Assembly (NCBI GenBank): GCA_963756515.1
Contig: CAVWNV010000002.1
Span: 434,001-498,000 of the forward strand
DNA length: 64,000 bases
Source: Bog-756 sp963756515
Lineage (GTDB): Bacteria; Actinomycetota; Acidimicrobiia; Acidimicrobiales; RAAP-2
Reading direction: 5' to 3'
Shown here: one piece after another, positions 17,674-26,635 of the stretch
Numbering within the stretch: position 1 is the stretch's first letter
Layout: every line of letters starts with the position of its first letter
Notes under the pieces: generated by a model
What the model was told of the DNA's origin: nothing
Databases searched by the model: none
Seen by the model: the letters and a program-made list of their open reading frames with translations, nothing else
Program-made: the position numbers and the translations under genes

Positions 17674-19022
17674 GCTTCGGTCAGGACCGACCGCAGGATG
17701 GAGGTCATCAGTTCGAATTCCTCCTCGCCGCAGGTCAGAGGGGGAGCGAGCTGCACCACCGGATCTCCCCGGTCGTCGGCCCGGCAGATCAGGCCGGCCT
17801 CGTAGAGGGCTCCGGACAGGAAGCCCCGCAGGAGTCGCTCGGCCTCGTCGTCGTCGAAGGTCTCGCGGGTGTCCTTGTCCTTGACCAGCTCGATACCGTA
17901 GAAGTAGCCCGCCCCCCGGACGTCCCCGACGATGGGGAGGTCGAGAAGGGTGTCCAACGAGGCCCGGAAGCTCGCCTCGTTCCTGCGCACGTTCTCGAGC
18001 AGGCCTTCCTTCTCCATGACGTCGATGTTGGCCAACGCCACCGCCGCGCTCACCGGGTGCCCACCGAAGGTGACACCGTGGAGGAAGCTCTCACCGCGCA
18101 GGAACGGCTCGACCAGACGGTCGCTGACGGCCATGGCCCCGAGGGGGGAGTAGCCGCTGGTCAGTCCCTTGGCCATGGTGACGATGTCCGGCTCGTAGTC
18201 GTAGCGCTCGGCCCCGAAGTAGTGGCCCAGCCGACCGAAGGCACAGATGACCTCGTCGGACACCATGAGCACGCCGTAACGGTCGCAGATCTCGCGTACC
18301 CGCTGGAAGTAGCCGGGCGGAGGGGGGAAGCACCCACCGGCGTTCTGTACCGGTTCGAGGAACACCGCCGCCACCGTGTCGGGCCCCTCCATGAGGATGG
18401 CCTGTTCGATGGCGTCGGCAGCCCACCGGCCGAAGGCCTCGAGGTCGTCGGCGAAGTACGGGGCCCGGTAGAAGTTGGTGTTCGGGACCTTGATGGCGCC
18501 CGCCACCAACGGCTCGAAGGGGGTCTTGATCTCGGTGACGCCGGTGATCGACAGGGCCCCCATGGTGGCACCGTGGTAGGCGATGCTCCTGCTGATCACC
18601 TTCGAACGCTCGGGCTGCCCGGTGATCCTGAAGTACTGCCTCGCCAGCTTCCAGGCCGACTCCACTGCCTCGGACCCTCCGGTGGTGAAGAAGATGCGGT
18701 TGCAGTCGCCCGGCGTCAGCTCGGCCAGTCGGTCGGCCAACTCGACCGCCATGGGATGGGCATAGCTCCAGATCGGAAAGTAGGCCAGCTTCTCGGCCTG
18801 ACGCGCCGCGGCCTCGGCCAACTCGGTGCGACCGTGCCCGACCTGGCTGGTGAAGAGGCCGGACAGGCCGTCGAGGTAGCGCTTGCCGTACTGGTCGTAG
18901 ACCCACACACCCTCGCCGCGGACGATGGTGGGAATGGGGTTGGTCTCCGACATCCGGGTGAAGTGCATCCACAGGTGGCGGTGGGCACTCTCTTGGAGTG
19001 CCTCGTTGGAGTATTCGGTCAT
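17658..19022 (-). CDS. class III omega-aminotransferase (PLP)
   Basis: The 454-residue protein starts at ATG 19022, overlapping the Lrp gene by 4 bases. Fold-type I landmarks are IFFTTGGSEAVESAWKLARQ (about 107-126), AYHGATMGALSITG, the PLP-ring Asp in VSDEVICAFGRLGHYFG, and the Schiff-base Lys in VTMAKGLTSGYSPLGA. Sequence features match beta-alanine:pyruvate and putrescine/GABA:pyruvate aminotransferases. These move an omega-amino group to pyruvate, giving alanine and a semialdehyde. Neighbouring genes fit that product logic: alanine dehydrogenase (23049) would recycle alanine, and aldehyde dehydrogenases (19771, 25016) would oxidise the semialdehydes. Confidence 0.9.
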   Translation of the reverse strand: MTEYSNEALQESAHRHLWMHFTRMSETNPIPTIVRGEGVWVYDQYGKRYLDGLSGLFTSQVGHGRTELAEAAARQAEKLAYFPIWSYAHPMAVELADRLAELTPGDCNRIFFTTGGSEAVESAWKLARQYFRITGQPERSKVISRSIAYHGATMGALSITGVTEIKTPFEPLVAGAIKVPNTNFYRAPYFADDLEAFGRWAADAIEQAILMEGPDTVAAVFLEPVQNAGGCFPPPPGYFQRVREICDRYGVLMVSDEVICAFGRLGHYFGAERYDYEPDIVTMAKGLTSGYSPLGAMAVSDRLVEPFLRGESFLHGVTFGGHPVSAAVALANIDVMEKEGLLENVRRNEASFRASLDTLLDLPIVGDVRGAGYFYGIELVKDKDTRETFDDDEAERLLRGFLSGALYEAGLICRADDRGDPVVQLAPPLTCGEEEFELMTSILRSVLTEAWKQL

Positions 19023-19573
19023 CTGGTCCCCCAGGCATAGGTCTGTTTGGTCAACTTCAGGTACATGAACGTCTCGGTGTCGCGCACGCCGGGGATCTGG
19101 CGGATGACTCCGTTGAGGAGCTCGAGCAGCGCGTCCTCGTCCTCGGTGACCAGCTCCACCAGAATGTCGAACGACCCGGTGCACAACACCACGTAGTCGA
19201 TGTCGTCCACCGCGGCCAGGCGCTCGGCCACCACCCGGGTGTCACCGTCGGCGCGGATGCCCACCATGGCCTGGCTCCGGAAGCCCACCTGCAGCGGGTC
19301 GGTGACGGCCACGATCTGCATGACCCCGGCGTCACGCATCTTCTGCACCCGCTGGCGGACGGCCGCCTCGGACAGGCCGACCGCCTCGGCGATGGATCCA
19401 TACGTCCGTCGTCCGTCCTGTTGGAGCGCCTCGACGATGGCCTTGTTCACGTCGTCGAGGAGGCCGCCGGGCCCCGCAACGACCGCTGACGAGGTCACGA
19501 CCGACGGCCTGGTCGGTGACCGACCGGCCCGTCGGGACGGCCCGCGCTGTGATTCCCGGGAACGAGCATGCAC
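19019..19573 (-). CDS. Lrp/AsnC family transcriptional regulator
   Basis: The 184-residue protein starts at a GTG. An N-terminal extension of about 38 residues precedes the winged helix (LDDVNKAIVEALQQDGRRTY; SIAEAVGLSEAAVRQRVQKM), then comes the RAM/ACT-like effector domain (VMQIVAVTDPLQVGFRSQAM to the end). It leads the aminotransferase/oxidase operon with a 4-base overlap, and is divergent from the aldehyde dehydrogenase gene. It therefore most likely senses an amino acid and controls both directions. A TATAAC hexamer lies only five bases upstream of the GTG, so the mRNA may be nearly leaderless; a shorter start further in is also possible. Confidence 0.92.
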   Translation of the reverse strand: MHARSRESQRGPSRRAGRSPTRPSVVTSSAVVAGPGGLLDDVNKAIVEALQQDGRRTYGSIAEAVGLSEAAVRQRVQKMRDAGVMQIVAVTDPLQVGFRSQAMVGIRADGDTRVVAERLAAVDDIDYVVLCTGSFDILVELVTEDEDALLELLNGVIRQIPGVRDTETFMYLKLTKQTYAWGTR

Positions 19574-19578
19574 TACCA

Positions 19579-19584
19579 GTTATA
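19579..19584 (-). promoter_or_regulatory. possible -10 element of the Lrp operon, nearly leaderless start
   Basis: On the reverse strand TATAAC lies five bases before the GTG of the Lrp gene. With usual spacing, transcription would start at or next to that GTG. No ribosome binding site precedes the GTG, which agrees with a leaderless transcript as is common in actinobacteria. No good -35 hexamer is seen, so this remains a suggestion. Confidence 0.35.
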
Positions 19585-19609
19585 GCAGTTAGAGCGGAAT
19601 CCGCGGAGA

Positions 19610-19623
19610 ATTTCGAACGAAAT
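19610..19623. promoter_or_regulatory. perfect 6-2-6 palindrome, candidate Lrp operator
   Basis: ATTTCGAACGAAAT is a perfect inverted repeat (ATTTCG, two bases, CGAAAT) in an AT-richer spacer between the Lrp gene and the divergent aldehyde dehydrogenase gene. Lrp/AsnC proteins bind short AT-containing palindromes in exactly this kind of position. It lies about 37 bases upstream of the Lrp start and 148 upstream of the dehydrogenase start. Binding is inferred, not shown. Confidence 0.4.
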
Positions 19624-19770
19624 CGAAGCCAGACTGAAATTCATTTGAGAAAAAGCTTGTCTGCGGGCTGATCTTCGGTAACTATGACGTCGTCGAACGT
19701 TTGGAGTGCAGGTCATACGCCCCGCCGGGTCCAGCGCCGACGGGGCTTCGGACAGACCGGGGAGGGTCGA

Positions 19771-21234
19771 ATGAGCAGCCAGAGCTCGGAGCAGGGAACC
19801 AGCAGGGCCGCCGGCCTGTCCAACTTCATCGGTGGGGGCTACGTCGCGACCAGCGACGGGTCCTCCTCCACCCTGGTCGACCCGAGCACCGGCGAGGGGT
19901 ATCTCGAAGCCCCGGTATCCGGGGCCAAGGACGTCGATGCGGCCATGGCCGCGGCGTCCGCGGCGTTTCCCGCCTGGCGGGACGCCACCCCCTCGGAGCG
20001 CAGCCTGGCCCTGTTCCGCATCGCCGACGCCTTCGAGTCACGGGCCGAAGACCTGGTGCGGGTGGAGTGTGCCAATACCGGCAAGCCGGTGGCCGTGACC
20101 CTGGCCGAGGAAATCCCCCAACTGGTCGATCAGGTTCGCTTCTTCGCCGGGGCTGCCCGCCATCTCGAGGGCAAGTCGGCCGGTGAGTACCTCAAGGACC
20201 ACACCTCGTTCATACGGCGCGAACCCATCGGGGTATGCGCGGCGGTGACACCGTGGAACTACCCGTTGATGATGGCGGTGTGGAAGTGGGCGCCGGCCCT
20301 GGCCGCCGGCAACACCATGGTGCTCAAGCCGTCCGACACCACACCGGCCTCCAGCCTGCTCATGGCCGAGATCATGTCGGAGTTCCTTCCCGACGGGGCC
20401 ATCAACGTGGTGTGCGGCGACCGCGATACCGGGCGCCTGCTGGTGGAGCACCCCACGCCGTCCATGGTGTCCATCACCGGCAGCGTGCGGGCCGGCATGG
20501 AGGTGGCCGCATCCGCCGCCGCCGATGTGAAGCGGGTGCACCTCGAGTTGGGGGGCAAGGCGCCCTGCATGGTCTTCGACGACGCCGACGTCGGCGCCGC
20601 CGCCGAGGGCATCGCCATCGCCGGGTACTTCAACGCCGGCCAGGACTGCACGGCGGCCACCCGGGTGCTGGCCGGCCCCCAGGTCTACGACGACTTCGTC
20701 TCGGCACTGGCCGAGCAGGCCCGGGCCCAGACGGTCGGAGGCCTCGAGACTCCGGACGCCGACTTCGGCCCGGTCAACAGCGCGGCCCAGCTGACCCGGC
20801 TGGAGGGCTTCTTCGACCGGCTCCCGGACCACGCCGAGGTGGTCACCGGCGGAACGCCGGTGGGCGCCCGGGGCTTCTGCTTCGCCCCGTCGGTCATCGC
20901 CGGCCTGGAGCAGAGCGACGAGGTCGTCCAGGAGGAGATCTTCGGCCCGGCCATCACCGTCCAACGCTTCTCGGACGAGGAACAGGCGCTGTCGTGGGCC
21001 AACGGCGTTCGCTACGGCCTGGCTTCCAGCGTGTGGACCCGCGACCACGCCCGGGCCATGCGTATGGCCAAGGGTCTCGACTTCGGCGCGGTGTGGATCA
21101 ATACCCACATCCCCATCGTGGCGGAGATGCCCCACGGCGGATTCAAGCATTCCGGCTACGGAAAGGACCTCTCGTCGTACGGTTTCGAGGACTACACCCG
21201 CATCAAGCACGTCATGAGCTACATCGGTGCTTGA
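19771..21234 (+). CDS. aldehyde dehydrogenase, gamma-aminobutyraldehyde dehydrogenase type
   Basis: The 487-residue protein starts at ATG 19771 after GGGGAGGG. ALDH landmarks are AVTPWNYPLMMAVWKWAPAL (about 150-169), cofactor loop SITGSVRAGMEVA, general-base Glu in HLELGGKAP, catalytic Cys in NAGQDCTAATR, and EEIFGPAITVQRF. The pattern resembles PatD-like gamma-aminobutyraldehyde dehydrogenases and betaine-aldehyde dehydrogenases. The divergent aminotransferase and PuuB-like oxidase would supply amino-aldehydes. It precedes the amino-acid permease by 113 bases on the same strand and may share its transcript. Confidence 0.88.
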   Translation: MSSQSSEQGTSRAAGLSNFIGGGYVATSDGSSSTLVDPSTGEGYLEAPVSGAKDVDAAMAAASAAFPAWRDATPSERSLALFRIADAFESRAEDLVRVECANTGKPVAVTLAEEIPQLVDQVRFFAGAARHLEGKSAGEYLKDHTSFIRREPIGVCAAVTPWNYPLMMAVWKWAPALAAGNTMVLKPSDTTPASSLLMAEIMSEFLPDGAINVVCGDRDTGRLLVEHPTPSMVSITGSVRAGMEVAASAAADVKRVHLELGGKAPCMVFDDADVGAAAEGIAIAGYFNAGQDCTAATRVLAGPQVYDDFVSALAEQARAQTVGGLETPDADFGPVNSAAQLTRLEGFFDRLPDHAEVVTGGTPVGARGFCFAPSVIAGLEQSDEVVQEEIFGPAITVQRFSDEEQALSWANGVRYGLASSVWTRDHARAMRMAKGLDFGAVWINTHIPIVAEMPHGGFKHSGYGKDLSSYGFEDYTRIKHVMSYIGA

Positions 21235-21347
21235 CCCGCTACCCGCCGGCGCCCTGAGAATTCGGCCCAAGTTCCGGACGGCCCGAAACACACCATCCGG
21301 AAGGGTCGGATGGCCGTAAGGAGCCCATTGCCAACAAGGAGAAGCCG

Positions 21348-22964
21348 TTGAGTACGACCACAGAACCAATTGCCGAGGCAACCCCATTGGCAAGCAAGGG
21401 CCTGAAGTCCGGTGCCCTCGGGCTCATCTCCAGCACCGTGGTGGGCGTGGCGTCGACGGCTCCCGCCTACAGCCTGGCCGCCACCCTCGGCTTCGTCGTG
21501 GTGGCCATCGGCCTGCAGGCGCCGATCGTCACCGTGATCGCCTTCATCCCCATGCTGTTCGTCGCCTACGGCTACAAGGAGATGAACAACGCCGACCCGG
21601 ACTGTGGCACCACCTTCACGTGGGGTACCAGAGCGTTCGGACCAAAGACAGGTTGGATGGGTGGGTGGGCCATCGTCGCGGCCGACATCCTCGTCATGGC
21701 CAGCCTGGCCCAGGTGGCCGGACAGTATGTGTTCCTGCTGTTCAACGCCAATGGAATCGGCTCGGACCCCAGTAGTGGCTGGGTCTTGCTGGTCGGGATC
21801 CTGTGGATCGTGGTCATGACGGCTATCTGCTACGTCGGAATCGAGATTTCGGCCAACTTCCAGAAGGCACTGCTCGGGATCGAACTGACCATGCTGTTGG
21901 TGCTCTCCGTGTGGATGCTGGTGAAAGTGGGGAACGGCACTGCTCCTGTCGGGCACCTCACACCTTCGTTGAGTTGGTTCAATCCCTTCAAGATCCCCTC
22001 GGCCTCCGCCTTCATCAACGGCGTGCTGCTGATGCTGTTCATCTACTGGGGCTGGGACACCACCGTCTCGGTCAACGAGGAGACCGCCAACCCGGAGACC
22101 GTCCCGGGCCGAGCGGCCGTGCTCTCCACACTCGTCCTACTGGTCACGTACGTTCTCGTGGTGCTCTCGACGCAGTCCTATGCCGGCATCGGAACCACGG
22201 GCATCGGACTGGGGAACCCGGACAATCAGAACGACGTGTTCTATGCGCTCGGGCATTCCGTCTTCGGTACCTCCGGCTTCGGAAGCTTCCTCTTCCACCT
22301 GCTACTACTGATGGTATTGAGTTCGGCGGCCGCCTCTACGCAGACGACCATCCTGCCCACCGCGCGCACGACGTTGGCCATGGGGGTGTACAAGGCCATC
22401 CCGAAGGCGTTCACTCGGATCCACAAGCGCTTCCTGACGCCCACCGTGTCGACTGTGGTCATGGGCGCCGTCTCGATCGTGCTCTACGTGATCTTGAACT
22501 ATGTGTCGGCGGGCACCGTAATCGCCGACGCGGTATCGGCCCTGGGCGTCATGATCGCGTTCTACTACGGCCTGACCGGATTCTCGTGCGTCTGGTACTA
22601 CCGGGCCACCCTGACCGAAAGCACCCGCACCCTCTGGCTGCGGGGGATCCTGCCCCTACTGGGCGGGTTGATGCTCTGGGCCGCTCTCGTCTACAACCTC
22701 TGGTTCTACTGGCAACCGGTGAACAGCTACACCACGTGGCAGATGACGTTTTGGCCCCATTGGCACATCGGCGGAGTCTTCCTGATCGACCTGCTCTCAC
22801 TCGTCCTCGGACTGGTGCTGATGTTCGTCTATGCCGCCATCCGCCCTCCCTTCTTCCGGGGTGAGACACTCAACAAGTCGACGAAGACGTTGGTGCCCGA
22901 GGACCTCGGCACCGAGGTAGGGCTTTTCGGTATCCGCGAGGAAGACGATGCCCCTCTGGCTTGA
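21348..22964 (+). CDS. APC-superfamily amino acid permease
   Basis: The 538-residue protein starts at TTG 21348, chosen because AAGGAG lies six bases upstream. About 12 membrane spans are visible. The first shows the APC signature GLISSTVVGVASTAPAYSLA, the unwound-helix region of the substrate site, and a later span holds GWDTTVSVNEETANP, a conserved APC motif. The C-terminus is cytoplasmic and charged. Its place between aldehyde dehydrogenase and alanine dehydrogenase suggests import of an amino acid or amine for the local catabolic pathway, for example beta-alanine, GABA or alanine; the substrate is not certain. Confidence 0.9.
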   Translation: MSTTTEPIAEATPLASKGLKSGALGLISSTVVGVASTAPAYSLAATLGFVVVAIGLQAPIVTVIAFIPMLFVAYGYKEMNNADPDCGTTFTWGTRAFGPKTGWMGGWAIVAADILVMASLAQVAGQYVFLLFNANGIGSDPSSGWVLLVGILWIVVMTAICYVGIEISANFQKALLGIELTMLLVLSVWMLVKVGNGTAPVGHLTPSLSWFNPFKIPSASAFINGVLLMLFIYWGWDTTVSVNEETANPETVPGRAAVLSTLVLLVTYVLVVLSTQSYAGIGTTGIGLGNPDNQNDVFYALGHSVFGTSGFGSFLFHLLLLMVLSSAAASTQTTILPTARTTLAMGVYKAIPKAFTRIHKRFLTPTVSTVVMGAVSIVLYVILNYVSAGTVIADAVSALGVMIAFYYGLTGFSCVWYYRATLTESTRTLWLRGILPLLGGLMLWAALVYNLWFYWQPVNSYTTWQMTFWPHWHIGGVFLIDLLSLVLGLVLMFVYAAIRPPFFRGETLNKSTKTLVPEDLGTEVGLFGIREEDDAPLA

Positions 22965-23048
22965 GCCTGGGACCATGGGTTCCTGTGGTCGGCGACTGAC
23001 TGACGCGCGTTGGGCGTTCCTTTCGATCCCACCAGGATTCCCGTCCCG

Positions 23049-24170
23049 ATGATCGTCGGGGTCCCCAAGGAGGTCAAGGACGACGAGTACCGGGTGGCCA
23101 TCACCCCGGCCGGTGTGCGCGAGCTCACGTCGGCCGGCCACGCGGTCTACGTGGAGAAGGCGGCCGGCCTGGGTTCGTCCATACCTGACGAGGAGTTCGC
23201 CGCCACCGGGGCCACCATGATGGCCGACCCCGACGACATCTGGGCCGAGGCCGACATGATCCTCGGGGTCAAGGAACCCATCAGCGAGGAGTACCCACGA
23301 CTGGGGCTCCGTTCCGGCCAGGTTCTCTTCACCTACCTCCACCTGGCCGCGTCACGGCCGTGCACCGAGGCCCTGATGGCGGCGGGAAACACCGCCATCG
23401 CCTACGAGACGGTCCGCATGGCCGACCACTCCCTGCCGCTCCTCACTCCCATGAGCGAGGTGGCCGGACGGATGGCCCCGCTGATGGGTGCCCACCACCT
23501 GATGCGGCCCGGTGGCGGCCGGGGGGTGCTGGTGTGCGGCGTGCCCGGGGTGCGGTGCGCCAAGGTGGTGATCCTCGGCGCCGGGGTGGCCGGCATGGCC
23601 GCGGCCACACTGGCCGTGGGGATGCACTCCGAGGTGTACATCCTCGACCGGAACCTCGAGCGTCTGCGCCAGGTCGACCACCACTTCCGGGGGGCGCTCG
23701 AGACGGTGGCCTCCAGCACGCACGCCATCGAGGAGACCTGCGTGGACGCCGACATCGTGATCGGCGCGGTGTTGGTGGTGGGAGCCAAGGCCCCCAAGCT
23801 GGTCTCCGACGATCTGGTGGCCCGGATGCGGGACGGCTCGGTGCTGGTCGACATCTCGGTGGACCAGGGCGGCTGCTTCGAGTCGACCCGGCCCACCACC
23901 CACTCCGACCCCACCTTCGAGGTCAACGGCTCCATCTTCTACTGCGTGGCCAACATGCCCGGGGCCGTTCCCCACACCTCCACCCACGCCCTCGTCAACG
24001 CCACCCTGCCCTATGTGCTGAGCATCGCCAACCACGGATGGCGCGACGCCGTCCTGACCGACGCCGCCCTGGCCGAGGGCGTCAATGTGGTGGAGGGGTC
24101 GGTGGTCTACGAACCGGTTGCCGCCGCCCACGGTATGACCACCACTCCGCTGGCCTCGTTCCTCGACTGA
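23049..24170 (+). CDS. ald: alanine dehydrogenase
   Basis: The 373-residue enzyme interconverts L-alanine and pyruvate with NAD+ and ammonia. Starting at ATG 23049, MIVGVPKEVKDDEYRVAITP is the classical N-terminus. Active-site Lys is in LGVKEP and His in TYLHLAA. The NAD fold is VVILGAGVAGMAAATLAVGM. The conserved VDISVDQGGCFESTRPT segment supplies the catalytic Asp. Length matches the family (about 371). No strong ribosome binding site precedes the ATG. In this locus it can regenerate pyruvate from alanine formed by the class III aminotransferase, closing the transamination cycle and releasing ammonium. Confidence 0.95.
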   Translation: MIVGVPKEVKDDEYRVAITPAGVRELTSAGHAVYVEKAAGLGSSIPDEEFAATGATMMADPDDIWAEADMILGVKEPISEEYPRLGLRSGQVLFTYLHLAASRPCTEALMAAGNTAIAYETVRMADHSLPLLTPMSEVAGRMAPLMGAHHLMRPGGGRGVLVCGVPGVRCAKVVILGAGVAGMAAATLAVGMHSEVYILDRNLERLRQVDHHFRGALETVASSTHAIEETCVDADIVIGAVLVVGAKAPKLVSDDLVARMRDGSVLVDISVDQGGCFESTRPTTHSDPTFEVNGSIFYCVANMPGAVPHTSTHALVNATLPYVLSIANHGWRDAVLTDAALAEGVNVVEGSVVYEPVAAAHGMTTTPLASFLD

Positions 24171-24194
24171 TCGAGGTGATGCCCCGTGCCCGAT

Positions 24195-24941
24195 TCAGCC
24201 TTCGTCGAGGTCGCGCCACGGTGTGACCCCGGGGGCCACGGAGCCGTGGGCGAGGTGGTCGGGCACGGTGATGCCGGACCGCAGACTCGGATCGGCCACC
24301 GGATCCAACCGGACGGTGCGCAGCGGTATCTCGCCGGCCCACACATCGAGCTGACCGTCCGGACCGTCCCCGTCGTCGGGTGGCCCCTGGCTGACCTTGA
24401 GCGACGCCTCGGCCAGGTCGAGGCGCAGCACGGTGGTGGAGGCCAGCTCCTTGGTCGACGGGTACCGGGCGTACCCCCACTGCCCCGGGACGATGTGGTC
24501 GCTGATGGTCTGCAGGCCGATCAGCTTCTGTCCCTCGTCGGTCAGCACGTCGGGGACGCCGTAGACCATGGCGCACCGGTAGTTGACGGAGTGGTTGAAG
24601 ACCGATCGGGCCAACACCAGCCCGTCGACGAGGGTCACGGTCACGCACACCGGCACGGAGCCCCGGGCGGCCCGCAGGCTACGGCTGGCCACCGACCCGT
24701 GCAGGTACAGGTGGTGGCCGGCCCTCCCGTAGCTGGTGGGTACCACCATGGGGCCGTCGTCCACGTCGACGCCGAGGTGGCACACGAAGCCGGCGTCGAG
24801 GACGGCGACGAGGTCGTCCCATCGGTGGGAACCCTGTTCGGGCAGGCGGCGAAGCCGGGTCCGTTCGGTCATCGGGCCATCGGCACCGTCGTCGCCGTCG
24901 TCGCCGGACCCACTCCGGCGGCGTGGACGGGGATCGGGCAT
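24195..24941 (-). CDS. pyridoxamine 5'-phosphate oxidase-fold flavoprotein
   Basis: A 248-residue FMN-binding split-barrel protein. An acidic, low-complexity N-terminus (residues 1-23) precedes MTERTRLRRLPEQGSHRWDD, so ATG 24872 is an alternative start that fits the usual family length. Core motifs are FVCHLGVDVDDGPMVVPTSYGR, LYLHGSVASRSLRAARG and HSVNYRCAMVYG. The family includes flavin-dependent reductases and proteins of unknown role; true PdxH has other C-terminal features. It is convergent with ald and divergent from the dehydrogenase at 25016. Confidence 0.85.
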   Translation of the reverse strand: MPDPRPRRRSGSGDDGDDGADGPMTERTRLRRLPEQGSHRWDDLVAVLDAGFVCHLGVDVDDGPMVVPTSYGRAGHHLYLHGSVASRSLRAARGSVPVCVTVTLVDGLVLARSVFNHSVNYRCAMVYGVPDVLTDEGQKLIGLQTISDHIVPGQWGYARYPSTKELASTTVLRLDLAEASLKVSQGPPDDGDGPDGQLDVWAGEIPLRTVRLDPVADPSLRSGITVPDHLAHGSVAPGVTPWRDLDEG

Positions 24942-25015
24942 ACGGCGAGTCTGCCACGGAGGCCCGGCTGCGATGCGCAGGGTCGCAGCCGGACGAACGA
25001 AGGGAGCGATGCCAG

Positions 25016-26518
25016 GTGAATCGGATCGGATCGTCACTCGAGGGCGACCGCGCCCGTACGACACCGGTGTTCGACCCGGCGTCCGGTGAGGTGACCGCCA
25101 CGGTGGTGTTGGCCTCGAAGCGGGACGTGGACCGGGCCGTGCAGAGGTCGCAGGTGGCCTCGGCCCACTGGCGCGATGTCTCGCTCACCGCCCGCTCCCG
25201 GATCCTTTTCGCCTTCCGCGAGTTGGCCGACCGCCACCGTGACGACCTGGCCCGCCTCATCACCGCCGAGCACGGCAAGGTACTGGACGACGCCCGTGGG
25301 GAGGTGGCCCGCGGCATCGAGGTCATCGAGTTCGCCTGTGGCCTGCCCCATCTGTTGAAGGGGGAGTTCTCCGAGGATGTATCCACCGGCGTCGACGCAT
25401 CGTCGGTACGCCAGCCGCTGGGAGTGGTGGCCGGCATCACCCCGTTCAACTTCCCGGTCATGGTGCCCATGTGGATGTACCCGGTGTCCATCGCCTGTGG
25501 CAACTCCTTCATCCTCAAACCGTCCGAGCGCGATCCGTCGCCGTCGCTGCTGATCGCCGATCTGTGGCGGGAGGCCGGCCTGCCCGAAGACGTCTTCACC
25601 GTGGTCAACGGCGACTCGGTGGCCGTGGACGCGCTGCTCGACCACCCCGGAGTGGCCGCGGTGTCGTTCGTGGGCTCCACCCCGGTGGCGCGCCACGTGT
25701 TCGAACGGGCCACGTCGGTCGGCAAGCGCTGCCAAGCCCTGGGCGGGGCCAAGAATCACGCCGTCGTCCTTCCCGACGCCGACATCGCCTCCACTGCGGA
25801 CGCGCTCACCGCGGCCGGGTACGGGTCGGCCGGCGAGCGCTGCATGGCCGTGTCGGCGGTGGTGGCGGTAGGCGACGGCGATGCCCTGGTCCGCGCCCTG
25901 GCCGACCGCGCCGCCGCCCTCACCACCGGTCCGGGCACCGACCCGGGATCGGACATGGGTCCGTTGATCACCGCGGCCCACCGGGACCGGGTGGCCGGCT
26001 ACGTCGGGTCGGCCGGGGCCGAGGGAGCCGAGGTGGTGCTGGACGGCCGCCAGGTCGAGGTGCCGGGAGGAGAGGGCGGATTCTTCATCGGCCCGACGCT
26101 GATCGACCACGTCACCCCGTCCATGGCTGTGTACCGGGACGAGATCTTCGGACCGGTGCTGTCGGTCCTGCGGGTGGACACGTTGGACGAGGCCATCGCT
26201 GCCGTCAATGCCAACCCGTACGGCAACGGGACGGCCATCTTCACCCGGGACGGTCACGCCGCCCGCCGGTTCCGGCGCGACGTGCAGGTGGGCATGGTCG
26301 GCATCAACGTGGCCATCCCGGTGCCGATGGCCTACTACTCCTTCGGCGGTTGGAAGGACTCGCTGTTCGGTGACGCCCACATCCACGGCATGGAGGGGGT
26401 CCGGTTCAACACCCGCCTCAAGTCGGTGACCACCCGCTGGCCCGAGACTCCACCGGCCGGCCCGTCGCCCGGGTCGGCACCCATCGAGCTCCACTTCCCC
26501 TCGGGCGACAGCCGCTGA
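25016..26518 (+). CDS. mmsA: CoA-acylating methylmalonate/malonate-semialdehyde dehydrogenase
   Basis: The 500-residue ALDH starts at GTG 25016, with AAGGGAG ten bases upstream. It converts malonate semialdehyde to acetyl-CoA, or methylmalonate semialdehyde to propionyl-CoA, with NAD+ and CoA. Specific MmsA/IolA features are VVAGITPFNFPVMVPMWMYP (about 138-157), catalytic Cys in GSAGERCMAVS, and the C-terminal VPMAYYSFGGWKDSLFGD and FNTRLKSVTTRW. Malonate semialdehyde is the product of beta-alanine transamination, which links this gene to the aminotransferase at 17658. A valine or inositol role is also possible, but no other such genes are visible. Confidence 0.9.
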   Translation: MNRIGSSLEGDRARTTPVFDPASGEVTATVVLASKRDVDRAVQRSQVASAHWRDVSLTARSRILFAFRELADRHRDDLARLITAEHGKVLDDARGEVARGIEVIEFACGLPHLLKGEFSEDVSTGVDASSVRQPLGVVAGITPFNFPVMVPMWMYPVSIACGNSFILKPSERDPSPSLLIADLWREAGLPEDVFTVVNGDSVAVDALLDHPGVAAVSFVGSTPVARHVFERATSVGKRCQALGGAKNHAVVLPDADIASTADALTAAGYGSAGERCMAVSAVVAVGDGDALVRALADRAAALTTGPGTDPGSDMGPLITAAHRDRVAGYVGSAGAEGAEVVLDGRQVEVPGGEGGFFIGPTLIDHVTPSMAVYRDEIFGPVLSVLRVDTLDEAIAAVNANPYGNGTAIFTRDGHAARRFRRDVQVGMVGINVAIPVPMAYYSFGGWKDSLFGDAHIHGMEGVRFNTRLKSVTTRWPETPPAGPSPGSAPIELHFPSGDSR

Positions 26519-26635
26519 GATGCCGCCGACGCCGATGACGTCGAGTCACCGCCACGGCGGCCGGTGTTGTCGGGGACTGGGGCCGGATTGGTACTGTTCC
26601 GGACGGATGGGGTCCGGCACCGCAGAGGAGGAGCC

